Positions 1-10,980 of a stretch of 64,000 bases of DNA are shown here, in pieces. The notes under the pieces were generated by a model. The model was given only the letters and a program-made list of their open reading frames with translations. It made no database searches and had not been told where the DNA came from. Numbering within the stretch: position 1 is the stretch's first letter; every line of letters begins with the position of its first letter. Both the position numbers and the translations under genes were made by a program. Source of the stretch: Glossina fuscipes. Its lineage: Eukaryota; Arthropoda; Insecta; Diptera; Glossinidae. The stretch lies in assembly GCF_014805625.2 (NCBI RefSeq), contig NW_023998427.1, forward strand, positions 1,926,092 through 1,990,091, written 5' to 3'.

Positions 1-2674
1 CGGACGGACGTACGGATAGATGGACGGACGAGAGAACGAACGGTCGAACAGACGGGTGAACGTATAAAGAGATGATGGTACGTATGCATGTTTGCCTCGA
101 AGCTATGGCACAAATTAGAGGTTTTGTTTTGAGATAATTGCAGCTTTGGTTACACGTTCAAGTGGCACAAAGTTTAAATTTGCGTAACATTTAACAGCTT
201 CTGTTTATGCCGCTGGTTACCCTTGCTCCTAATTACAGGAACACATTCCCCAGTGTGAGAATGGTCATTTTGACATTTATGTGCGTTCGTATATACGTAT
301 ATACGCGTTTATGCGTTTGTGTTATTTTCTTACTAACACCTCTACATCGTAATTAAACAAATTTAACAAAGTTAATAATGTACACTCGTACATGAACATG
401 TATAAGCGAAGCTTTCATGCGAATATTTGCCTGCGTGTGTGTAGGTGGTAATTAAATCCTAAACTCATTAAGTGATTGAAGGTCCCGGTGAGCGAAAGTA
501 ACTTAAAGCTAAAAATAACTGTCGCGTTGCCACTGAACGCTTGCCGCTAATTTATTAAATTTTCTTTTGCAAATAATACGCATCGGAATGAGAATTACAC
601 ATCCTATATATAAAATCTGATCAAATAAAATGACAAGAAAACAAAACTATTTTTTTTTCTTCTAAATTTTCAAAAAAAACTAATCGCAGATTATTTTAAC
701 GTTGTTTTCCTAGTTAATTGCAGACATGCTTGCAACCCTTCAATGCAAATTTGTTTATATTCCAACAAATATCTCGGTTGATAGCGCTTCAAAATAAAGT
801 TAACTGCGAAAGTGCATCAAATATTTATTACTCACGTTCTACGATTTTTTTAGTTGCATCAGAAATCATTGGGAAAGTGAAAGTTTGTAACATATCAACG
901 AACAAGGCCTACTGCACCGAACATGACTAATTAAGAGCAACACTTCTTAACTTGAAAATTTATAAAAATTGCAAATTAATCCGAAGCAGATAATCTACGA
1001 CGTCCTAACCTACCTAAACATCGAGAAACGATTGAGTTGAATCTCCTTTTCCGCTGCATCTCCTTTGCCCGTTTTACTTACCATTCTAATGCAAGGAACA
1101 CCAACAAATTGTTATGCACAGGGAAAACATACTTTCGTTTTACTTTTCACTTTGACTTTTTTCATTGCTCCAGCGAGCACTAAGCTTACACTTTTGCATT
1201 AAAATGTCGTGAATACATTTTTTTCCCCATTTTTCGACAAAAGGAATCTTTGAAGACTACTAAAGAAGAATCTTTGTGTTACTTTATTTTTTGTTTTTTT
1301 TTTTTGAAACGGCCAGTTACTCAAGCTATGACCGGTGACAAGGCGGGAATTATAGGAGAAATTAGAGGGGGCAAGAAGGAGGGATTCGTCCGTGTGCATG
1401 TTCGATTTGAAAGTTCAAATGTCTGGAGTGTAGTAGAAAAGATTACCGCGGATAGCTTATTCTAAAGGTGAGCAGTGCGATTTAAGAGCGAGTAGTCGTG
1501 GGATTGTCTTCGAGCACCTCTACGGTGAGCTAGTCAATAAGCCGAGTAGACTTATTAAACGTATTGAAGGACTTTGTCGATGAACTGAAACTGTCGCGGA
1601 TTTAGTTAGGTCTACGTAGCTACGTAACCATAGTAACTGCCAGTAACAGCTTGTTGATGTTTATGAGAGTCGAGAGTGTTGGACGCAGTCCCATCACCCC
1701 TGAGCATCCAAGCCCTTCGCCATCGTACTCAATTGACACTCTCTATATATGCGAGATATACCGTATGTTGGCCGAATGGTACGAGCGTCGGATGCAGTAA
1801 ACGATTTTTTATGTCCCTTTTTAAAATCCCAAGCATAATACGTCGAATCGTTGTTCTGTTCACCAGATGTTACTTTGTATTCTTATGCCGAAAACAACAA
1901 GCACTACTACTATTCTTCGTCTACACTAATGCAATGAAAAGTGTAAGAGCGTATTGATCGCTCCTCCTGTCCGGACTCGGAAATTTTGATGAGATCTCGA
2001 TTAAGTATGTCGGTTACGATTCAGTGCGGTTGAGAAGGAACACAAGTCACACAATTTACACACAACTTGTCGCCGGCGCATGAGCAAAGAAGTTTTACGT
2101 CAACTACAGAAGATTGTTAATGAACACCAGGAAAGGAATTTTCGTTTAATCATATTTGGTGTACTTGAAACAAGCTTGCCACTAAATCCTAAAGGACGCT
2201 TATATGGCGCATAATTCATTCGCGCGAAAAATTTACCGCGAAGTTGTACAAGGTCCACTTTAAAGTGTAAAGACGACTCTATTTAAATATATATATATGT
2301 ATGTATAGTTATAGTATATATATTATAGTAGCGCCATGTATATATGATTGCGTAAAACGAAAGCGTCATGCCGAATGATCGGTCGGCCTTGTCCGCTTGA
2401 AACGTTGCAATATTTTTTCATATAATTTCTCAATGAAAGCTCAATATTTCTGAATTCATTCTTCATAACTTCATAATAATTTTGTCTTTCTATTTGTCTC
2501 TCTTCTTCGCTCGCCCATTTTTTGGTTTCGGACGATTTTCGAGTCCTAGGCTAATGTAGTTACGCTATATTCTATTATTTAAATATAAATAAATATAAAG
2601 TGCGAATGTGTTTGTAACTGTATGATTTATCATTCTTTTTTTTTTTGTTGTTTTTTTCTTATTTGTATTTTTAG
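1..2674. other. Sequence upstream of the first LIM exon; first exon not identified
   Basis: No exon can be assigned with confidence. The LIM1 exon at 2675 begins with the last two bases of a codon and has no in-frame ATG after its acceptor, so an upstream coding exon ending in phase 1 must exist, here or before the window. Positions 1320-1530 are less AT-rich than the surroundings and contain two donor-like sites (AAAG|GTGAGC at 1467/1468, ACG|GTGAGC near 1524), which could mark a 5' UTR exon. A 44-codon ORF opens with ATG at 2081 behind an initiator-like TCAGTG at 2021, but it has only a weak phase-1 donor. The first 60 bases are rich in CGGACGGA-type strings like those inside the R1 repeat described below. 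Confidence 0.4.
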
Positions 2675-2870
2675 GGCGCAGTGAACCGCCGGTCGGTGTT
2701 GGGGATCCGTGTGCCGGCTGTAATAAACCAATATTAGATAAATTTTTGTTAAATGTTTTAGAACGTGGTTGGCATGCGTCATGCGTGCGTTGCTGTGAAT
2801 GCCTTCAGCTACTTACAGATAAATGCTTTAGTCGAGAGTCCAAATTATATTGCCGGAATGACTTTTATAG
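2675..2870 (+). CDS. Lim1: Lim1 (LHX1/LHX5 class LIM-homeodomain factor), exon encoding LIM domain 1
   Basis: This internal coding exon encodes the first LIM zinc-binding domain of Lim1, a nuclear LIM-homeodomain transcription factor used in neural and appendage patterning; LIM domains bind cofactors such as Chip/LDB. The exon starts after a pyrimidine-rich acceptor (TATTTTTAG) at 2674 and ends at 2870 before a near-perfect donor (GTAAGTACAG). Translation starts at 2677 with [10 protein letters not shown]. The zinc ligands are in order: CAGC (exon residues 12-15), then H-x2-C-x2-C-x2-C in [11 protein letters not shown], then C-x2-D in YCRND. The stretches [15 protein letters not shown] and [12 protein letters not shown] are typical of the Lim1/LHX1/LHX5 class rather than the Lim3 or Apterous classes. 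The last two bases (AG) form a split Arg codon completed by the exon at 5182. The start codon lies upstream and was not found, so this is a partial CDS. Confidence 0.93.
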
Positions 2871-4570
2871 GTAAGTACAGCGAAAGCGAAGCTATTAAAA
2901 AAATGCAACAATAACAATAACAACAACAGCAACAATAACAACAATAATGAAAACCACAACTATATAGAAAAAAAAAAAAAGCCATTCAATTAACTTTGCA
3001 TAAAAGCGGCAATATTTCGTTCATGTATTAAAGGCGAAAAAGAAAAAAAAAAAAAAGAAGAAGAAAGAAATCCAAGTTTAAAAAGGAACCTCATTGAACA
3101 ATAAAAATAAAGAAAAATCAATTACGATTTGGAAAAAAAAAAAATAAAACGAAAGAAATGAGAAAAACAGAAAATCTTTAATAGAAACAACAATAGCGGT
3201 ACCTGGGATACTTGAACACTTGGTTACCTTCTACATATATATACGTATACATACTATTATGTACGTTTTGTTCGTTCAACCATCTTTTAAAGCTTCAACC
3301 AGCAAACAAAAATGTAAAAGAAAAATCAATCGTCGAACACCGCCATTCACACTCGCAAATCCACAATGCGAGCTATCCTTACAAGCAAGTCACTGTTGTC
3401 GTTAAAATGACAATGCGAGTGAACAACGGTGATTCTATTATTTCATTCACTATTTGCATATTGCAGATTAATGTATATATACGTATATCAGGACAAACAC
3501 ATGTACATTGATCGTGTTTGTTATGCAATTGAAAAGAAAGTTTTTTTTTTCCTACTTTCTTTCCATTTTCTATTTTCTATATATCTAAAGAATCACTTAA
3601 CAAGACAAAGAACGCCAGAGCATTTCGATTTTCCGTTAATTAAACAATTTAGTTAACAATTTTCAAGAAATATATAAAAATAATGTAACACTCTCTCTCT
3701 CTTTCTCTTTCTTTTTGTTTATCTTTCTCTTTCTATATGGTTTTCCACGAAAAGCGCTGTTCATCGATATTCGTCTCATTGAAATCGTATATAAGAGGCA
3801 TTCAGTTCGTTTAGTTTTTCTTAAAAATATCATGAAAGCATGGCCCGATAACGGGAACCGCTGACATTGCTGCGGGTTTCACGGCGCCTATCATCGGACT
3901 GTAATTTCAAAAATTCGATTTTTTTCTTTGACTACTACATTACGTCGCGACATTGTGCTCAAAACTAATGTCAGAAGCTTTTCATTTTTACTGAATACTG
4001 TCTGCTGGTGTTACCCTGCAGCGGCTCTATTAAATTTTACAGCAAGGAATATGCTGAGCAACAAATTGGAATTTTTATTCGAGAACTTTGAATTCTTGGC
4101 CAGTGGATCTTTGCTTTAAAAATATGTTATGATTTACGGCCCATGCGCTGAGTTATTTTGCCCATGATAATCATTGCGGATTAGTTCTAGCAACGACACG
4201 ATGCTAGCCTGGCTATTAAATCGTCAGCGAGATGCACAGCCCTTTGAATAGCACGTAATCAATACTTTGTTTGACGTGAGGAGATAGGCGGAGTGTGGAC
4301 AGTGGAAGGGAATTCCTCTTGATCGCTGTACTTCTGGTGGTATTATTGAGGCTGGATCGTTATGATTGATATAAACCGAATACCGTAGATATTTGTTGTT
4401 TTATTAAAAAGGTCTCCCTTATCGCGCCTCATTTTCAGTAATGTTAATCCTGTCCTTTGACAGTTGTGTGAAATACTGCTCCGTCCTATTGGAACTGAAT
4501 CAAATTTTTTTTAATAAAGGCACGGATTCTAATAACGCGATTTGTTGAGATGTGGTATGCTGGCCACCGC

Positions 4571-4621
<51 letters not shown>

Positions 4622-5181
4622 TGCCTCTCTTTTAGGTGTCACAGATCAAAAACATATCACTCTCCAATTTAGTGTCGCACACAACAATATATATATAGCG
4701 TAGTGCCTCAGTGATTACTCCTCAAGATTGACATCTTGCCTATGTGCAATATTCGTATTTGCCTTCCTTGCACTTATACACTTTAAACGGCGTACCACAT
4801 GTACACGCGTTATTCAACATGTACACGCACAAATTCGAAATATTTTTTTTTAGATGACTATTTAAGAATTTCGCTTAGCATTCAACTTTTAATAATTGCA
4901 AATTGGCGCTAATAAGCGTCTGATCGCCAAAAATAAAAAAGAAGTTTTGGTGTGAAGTATTATTATGATATTGAAAAAATAAATAAATACTTGATTAAAT
5001 ATTTGGGTGTAACCTTAAACTTAAAGTACTCAATATTCTCAAATTCTGAAAGCATATGATAAACGACCGTCGCTCTATCATTTGTAAACATGTTTGCTTT
5101 TAAGTCAAAATATATTTAATAAATTTTGTAAATAATGTTTTTTTTTTTTTTTTTTTTTTTTTGTTCTTTTAAAAATTTTAG
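2871..5181 (+). other. Lim1: Lim1 intron between the LIM1 and LIM2 exons
   Basis: The intron is 2311 bp, bounded by GTAAGTACAG at the 5' end and AAAATTTTAG at the 3' end, with a run of more than 20 T just upstream of the acceptor (5137-5162). It holds A-rich tracts (2895-3150), a (CT)n microsatellite near 4580, and no conserved coding potential. A TATATAAG string at 3788 followed by TCAGTT at 3802 looks promoter-like, but the spacing is too short for a TATA/Inr pair. Confidence 0.88.
4580..4617. repeat. (CT)n microsatellite
   Basis: About 19 uninterrupted CT dinucleotides in a wider pyrimidine-rich stretch within the first visible Lim1 intron. Confidence 0.95.
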
Positions 5182-5411
5182 ACGCTACGGCACCAAATGC
5201 AGTGGTTGCGGTCAAGGTATTGCACCATCCGATCTCGTTAGAAAACCGCGTGATAAGGTTTTTCACCTAAATTGTTTCACATGTTGTATCTGCCATAAAC
5301 AGCTTAGCACGGGAGAACAGCTCTACGTTCTAGACGATAATAAATATATATGCAAAGATGATTATCTGCTCGGTAAGACGCCTTCGGTTTGTGGCCATAA
5401 TTCCTTAAGCG
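5182..5411 (+). CDS. Lim1: Lim1 exon encoding LIM domain 2
   Basis: This exon encodes the second LIM domain of Lim1. The acceptor is TTTTAG ending at 5181. Its first base completes the split Arg codon, giving the junction NDFYR|RYGTKC that matches the spacing between the two LIM domains of LHX1-class proteins. The zinc ligands are KCSGC, then [11 protein letters not shown] (H-x2-C-x2-C-x2-C), then ICKDD (C-x2-D). The motifs [10 protein letters not shown] and [15 protein letters not shown] are diagnostic of Lim1. I place the exon end at 5411, before GTAAGTTG, which leaves one base of a split codon after HNSLS. A second donor-like site (CTCG|GTAAGACG, about 5371) lies 40 bp upstream, and using it would shift the frame. 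The frame stays open past 5411 by about 110 bases, but that part ([10 protein letters not shown] and on) does not look like Lim1. The two exons together encode about 141 residues; the linker and homeodomain are missing from the window. Confidence 0.93.
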
Positions 5412-5767
5412 GTAAGTTGTTATTATTTACTCTTTCTTCGTTTAAGTTTAAATTTTGCCAGTCAACTAACAGACCAATATCACAACAACAAATCAAACCG
5501 AAGATAAACTCAATAGCTTGAGCTATTATCATAGAATATACAAATAAATGGACAGACATATAAGCTCGCGTGCAAACACACACACAAACACACACACACA
5601 CACGTATTTACTGCTATTGGCAAGATTTTCTCAACTAATACAATATTTATATACAATTAAGATTGTAACGCAAATCTACGCCTTTAAGTAAATGCAAAAT
5701 ACATGCCTCATGCAAATATCGATGCCTCATATCATAAATAGATAACTAAATTTCGTAAATCGATGTC

Positions 5768-5800
5768 GAATGAATGAATGAATGAATGAATGAATGAATG
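5768..5800. repeat. (GAAT)n microsatellite
   Basis: About eight uninterrupted GAAT tetranucleotides. Confidence 0.93.
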
Positions 5801-5937
5801 CATTAATATATTTATACATATTATGCATTTATTATATTTCCTCTCTAGTAATCATTTCAGTTGTCAAACTATTGTTTTGTGTTAAGTGTAACAAATAGGT
5901 AACTAAACATAAACACCAATAACAATAAGTATAAATT

Positions 5938-5980
5938 TTTATTATTATTATTATTATTATTATTGTTGTTGTTGTTGTTG
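5938..5980. repeat. (ATT)n followed by (GTT)n compound microsatellite
   Basis: Nine ATT units pass directly into about five GTT units. Confidence 0.93.
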
Positions 5981-6709
5981 ATAGTATTGCTATTAATGCT
6001 TTTAGTGTGGTTGTTGTTTCTAGTTTACACCACAAATAAATAAGTTGAACTAAAATACATTACAATCACCATGTGACCATACATTATACATACATACATA
6101 AGCATATAATGCATGTGAAATGCTTATATGTCCACCTGTCTAAGCCTATAGATTTATAAGTCTGCATACCTAAATTTATAACATATACAACGTATTGTTG
6201 TATGTGTGAAAGCATCAATGTTAGATGCGTTGACGGTTTGTTTTTCTATTTGTTTAATTTTGCTTTATTACCGAATGCATTTATGGGCATTGTTGTGCAT
6301 AACCAAACACGTGTAACACACACGTATCCAATGCACACACAAACGAATATACACATAATCACATGAATATGCCTATATTATAAACATAAACGTCCGTTTG
6401 TTCACTCGTCCATCCGTCGATGCGTCTGTCTGACTGTCTGTCTCTCTTCCCGCTGCCTGCGTGTACGCTTGTACTACTGAACCTAAATCGCATTTTAGTA
6501 ATTTTACTAAATAACACTTGGGGAATATTTTCAAACTACAATACAATGAAAATATTACCAACTTATAAACAATAGCAATAACAACAATAATAGCCGACTA
6601 GCATACATGCATAATATATCATGATTTTTGATAAAAATTAGTTATCTATCATACGTACGTAAAACACACACAAATATTCATTATTCGTAACAGTTATAAA
6701 CATTGTAAG

Positions 6710-6712
<3 letters not shown>

Positions 6713-6755
<43 letters not shown>

Positions 6756-6861
6756 TAGATAGATATACGTATATATATCTATATATATGCGATCTATGAT
6801 TTACTGTTTGAAAAATCAATGAAAATTTCCATCAGAAACCTATCTACACACTCATGTCACG

Positions 6862-6903
<42 letters not shown>
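6713..6903. repeat. Two (AT)n blocks flanking (ATAG)n and an AT-rich spacer
   Basis: AT dinucleotides run through about 6713-6753 and 6866-6903. Three GATA/ATAG units sit at the end of the first block. Confidence 0.93.
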
Positions 6904-6905
<2 letters not shown>

Positions 6906-7609
6906 ACAGCAACAAGGAGTAATTAGAGAAATTATAATACAATTTTTCATTTTAAATAAATAGCAACTGAATGATCTAAATTATTACCATAATAGGAACA
7001 AATAGTTCTTGCCGCATAAATCTCTTAATATTTTTTATAAAGGTTTTTTAAACCATGATGAAAAAAATTTAATTGCAAATAGATTAAAGCCTAATCATCC
7101 GACCTCTTCTCTTCCTATATTCAATAAATGGCAAGCCTACGGATTATGAAATGCTTTGCTCTTGCAAGTCCATCAAAATCGACCTATCACGTATACGATG
7201 TAACGATTCAATCTAGTTGATATATCCAGCAAACCACAGCGACTCTATTAGGACAAAGAAATATTCTTCATTAATTGCTTGTTAATTAAAATTCTTCATA
7301 ATGGTGATCCAAATCAATACTGAGTGCCTTTAAAGCCATCAAGCGAAGCATTCGAAGCAAACGATCTGTACATTTTTATACGGGATAAATCATCGGCTTC
7401 AGAACACGGCATTAATGACGAATTTTTCCACAAAAATTTTAAACTCTAAACTGTCTACTTAAAAGAGAGTCTCTTGTTTAGTTAAGTAAAAGTACTGGGG
7501 GATACCATCACGAGGAGGCTGGTCGTTTTCACTGAAAGAATCTAATGCCACGTTTTGAAAGCAAGAGAAGAAGATTCTTCTTCAGGTAAATAAAAAGATC
7601 CGGCAAAAA

Positions 7610-7660
7610 CTTTAATTTCGCTTCGCAAAAAAAATGGAATGAAGGGCTGGCTATAGCTTA
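7610..7660 (+). repeat. Dispersed repeat fragment with an inverted partner at 22445
   Basis: The 18-mer TGAAGGGCTGGCTATAGC at 7640-7657 occurs exactly, in reverse complement, at 22452-22469. Weaker similarity (the ACTTTAA string and an AT-rich stretch) continues on its 5' side in both places. This suggests two remnants of one dispersed element; the element was not identified. Confidence 0.45.
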
Positions 7661-7754
7661 AAAACAGTGATTATACTTTAGTTAAATAGTCCCGCAAAAC
7701 GCTATCCCACACCTTCCGAAGACAAGTATACTGCTACTTTCTGAAAGTAACTAA

Positions 7755-8171
7755 ATGAAGGATTGCATGAACTGCACACTTTCACAAAGCCGCTCTCCGA
7801 ACGTATTTACCAGCTTGGATGAGGAATTTCAGTTAAAGTGCGACGACGTAGACTGCGAAATTGTATTTGCATTGCTTGCTGCGGCTATGATAAATGAATT
7901 TACCCTTGAAATCCATAATACGCCAAATGTAGTGTCGAGGCGATCCCGTCTCATTGGAATCCTCACCGAAAACTTTTCAGAGGGTATGCCCTTATCCTAT
8001 GGAATGTTAGCGAAAACGTTGCCCGTTATTAGGGCAAGCACTCCTCTAATACTAACCGAGCAAAGTAAACCAAGACTTAAGTTTTTCCAATCAATTCTAT
8101 TTTTCTTCATCATAACAAGCATGGATTCCACATATGCATCGGCATGCATTACTCATTTAGTCTACGCGTGA
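7755..8171 (+). other. Unassigned 138-codon ORF
   Basis: The frame is open from an ATG at 7755 for 138 codons, long for sequence this AT-rich. Base composition is more even than in the flanks. The product has two Cys in DCMNC, then CDDVDC, a mixed middle, and a hydrophobic stretch near the C-terminus (FFQSILFFFIITS). I recognise no domain. It could be chance, a fragment of an old transposon, or an exon of a nested gene. The acceptor-like ATCTTACAG at 8192-8200 and ATTATCTTTAG near 8304 follow it, but neither links to a recognisable exon. Confidence 0.2.
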
Positions 8172-9054
8172 ATACGAAAATCTTCTTAACTATCTTACAG
8201 TGTCAGCACAAATGTCCGCATTCAATGTACGAAGGTGCATATAAAAGGCACAGTCTTGGGCACGGTGCCCACGTACAACCAATAAATATTTTAATTATCT
8301 TTAGACAAGGGATGGATAAGTCGTGTTTGCGTCCACGTCGATCTTCCGCACTATAGTAATAATGCAGCGAGGTGTAGATGTCCTGAAAACGATCATTAGT
8401 GGTTCACGATGTGTATTGGACAGATGTCGATTCGAATCAGAGGTACTGAAGCCGCCAAAGATAGCTTTAATATGAAAATGAACTTAATTGACTTAGCCAT
8501 CACTCACGCGCTTAAAATTAGCAAAAAAAGAAAAAATTCGAAACGGGACGTTTAACTATAATTACACATCGGCCTTGAAGGCGAACTTCAGTTTTTGGTA
8601 GCCTGTCAGTAATTGAGGCCGAGTTAAGATGGCATCTGGAATTGCAGCAACCGTCACTGTGGTATTAATAGACATTGAAAGCTACTAAGAAATGCTAAAT
8701 AATTTCGATTGAATTGTTATCATTAAATAAGTGTTTAAAGTTAAATTTTCTGCTGATTTATGTCTATGTGTAGGTTTCTTTATTTGAAATTTTTCTTAAA
8801 TGCTTAACAAATATTTGAATGCAGTGCACATAATAGCATACCCACATACACACACACACACCCGCATACTCACACAAACACAAATATAGTCATGCCTCCA
8901 TTGTAAAAGCAATATATTCAAAGAAGAGCAGTAGTACCGATAGCTATGAACTTGAAGGGCCATATATATAACGACAAGCCATCATATTGTTTTGTTACAT
9001 TTTGACCATAAATTCCGGCCATGCGAAGGTAATCCTGATGAATAAGTATATATG

Positions 9055-9058
<4 letters not shown>

Positions 9059-9095
<37 letters not shown>
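9059..9095. repeat. (AT)n microsatellite
   Basis: About 18 TA/AT dinucleotides in a row. Confidence 0.93.
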
Positions 9096-9099
<4 letters not shown>

Positions 9100-9215
9100 A
9101 CCCTACATATATATGTATGTATACCCTACATCTCAATGTAAGAATAAGTGCTTAGGAGCCCCATTGTATGCATTATACACAACATTTCCATAAACATACG
9201 AGCATTTGTATATAT

Positions 9216-9260
9216 GTTTGTTCGTTTGTTTGTTTGTTTGTTTGTTTGTTTGTTTGTTTG
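9216..9260. repeat. (TTTG)n microsatellite
   Basis: About eleven TTTG/GTTT units with one TTCG variant near the start. Confidence 0.93.
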
Positions 9261-10807
9261 GCTATTAGCATTTGAAATACAGACATACAAATGAAAGAAG
9301 TAAATTTTTGGAACTTAAAGCCAACTGCACAAAAGCGGAGACGTGCATAAAGGAAAAACAATATAAACAACATAATACATAACACACGACACAATCATGT
9401 TCCTTTCGAAAGCATAATATTTACTCGTTTAATTTTAAGCAAATGATTCTCAAAGGAATGATATGACATGATGTATGTGATGATGATAATGATGGGAATT
9501 GTAGCCATCCGTAGTGTAGTAATGGTCGACAGAATAAAATTTTGCAAACAGCATTTGCTTAAATATGTAACTAAATAAAAAAATAAATAGTTACTGGTGA
9601 TTCTGGTGGTGCTTACAAAAAATACCGATGGTATTGATGGTGTCGGTGGTGCTAGTCGTGCTCGCTGGTGTAGCTACGGCTATCATGTTCATCGGCTGTT
9701 GTGGATACATTTAAATTTTTGGTCGTTTGGGTTAATTTTGTAAGAGAATCACATAACAGGGTAAAGGAAATGAGCGAAATCTAAATTTAAGCATAAACTT
9801 AAACAGACACGCACACACACACACACACAAATGCAAAAAACACACTAACTTAGTCTTGATGACGATGATGATGATGATGATAATAAGGATGTTGATTATT
9901 TTCTATTCATGTTTTATCCTTAAATTTCTGTAAGCTTTCGCTTAATTAAAGTTAAGAAACTCTTTACTAAATAGTCTTTAAGCTTTTCGCTTTAAAAAAT
10001 TTTCAAATATAAGCAAAAATATTCTTGTCCTTTTTAAGGGATTTTTGTTTCCTCTCAGCTTTCGTTGTTGCTGTTTTTTAAGCATAGTTATTGGCTCTCA
10101 TCTTAAAGTGAATGTATTTACCAATTTTGCACATGCTCTGTAGGGCTTGGAGAGTTTCCGCATTCACTAATCCATGCATATGTATATACACATAAGCAGA
10201 CATGTACATACATACACCCGTATTTTTATATTATAATGTATATTGTAAAATACATGCAAACATATATGAATCTCAGTTTTTCATCTCATTGAGAAGAAAA
10301 TATCTTCGGGGTTTCTACTCTCTTTTGTATTATAAATCAGTTTTTTATTGCCATCAAATAGACAACAAAATGGCTGTCGTTGTTATCCACCACTTGGTGG
10401 TACGCTCTTTTTTCTTCCCCCATTCCGCCCCCCTCCAGCTCCAACCCTTTACAACAGCACCCTTCATCGTTTTTTCTTTTTTTTTGCTCTCGTTTTCTCT
10501 ATCTCTCTTTTATCCTATTTACTCCTCCTAAGTTTTTTGCCGGTAAGTAATAATAAAAGTAAAGGGGCGTTATGAGGTTAAATTTTTTTATTGAGTTCTT
10601 TCTTTCATGCTTTAACGGTACTTTCGCGTTTCTTCTCTTATTTATTTCTTATCACATTTCCATATGAATAATTCTCCAGTGATGCTGTTTTCATGTAGCT
10701 TTTCTCCTTTTCTTTTACTTGTTTTATCATTTTTCATTTTCGATATTTTTTGTGTTTTTTTCTTGTGTTTTGTTTTGTTCTTCCAATGTTCTTTCTTGAA
10801 ACAAAAC

Positions 10808-10808
10808 G

Positions 10809-10845
<37 letters not shown>

Positions 10846-10980
10846 TGTTTATACATAGAGCTTATATTTATATATATATATATATATAGCATATATATAT
10901 ATATAGGATATATATATATATAGCATATATATATATATATATTTATACAATATAATGTAGTATATAACATAATATATAAT
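10808..10980. repeat. AT-rich compound repeat with (AT)n blocks and GCATAT/GGATAT interruptions
   Basis: At least four (AT)n blocks are separated by short ATAGC or ATAGG units, which suggests expansion of a higher-order AT repeat. Confidence 0.9.

Noticed and set aside
3788..3810. TATATAAG followed by TCAGTT, promoter-like
   Set aside because: The TATA-to-initiator distance is about 16 bp instead of about 30, and it lies inside an intron with no downstream exon evidence.
8380..8450. tRNA-like strings (GTGGTTCACGAT, GTCGATTCGAATCA)
   Set aside because: No A-box to B-box arrangement that folds, and no similarity to the SINE copies in the window.
10480..10545. Pyrimidine tract followed by CCG|GTAAGTAA as a recursive splice site
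   Set aside because: The donor is excellent, but the base pair before it is CG rather than AG, so there is no acceptor.
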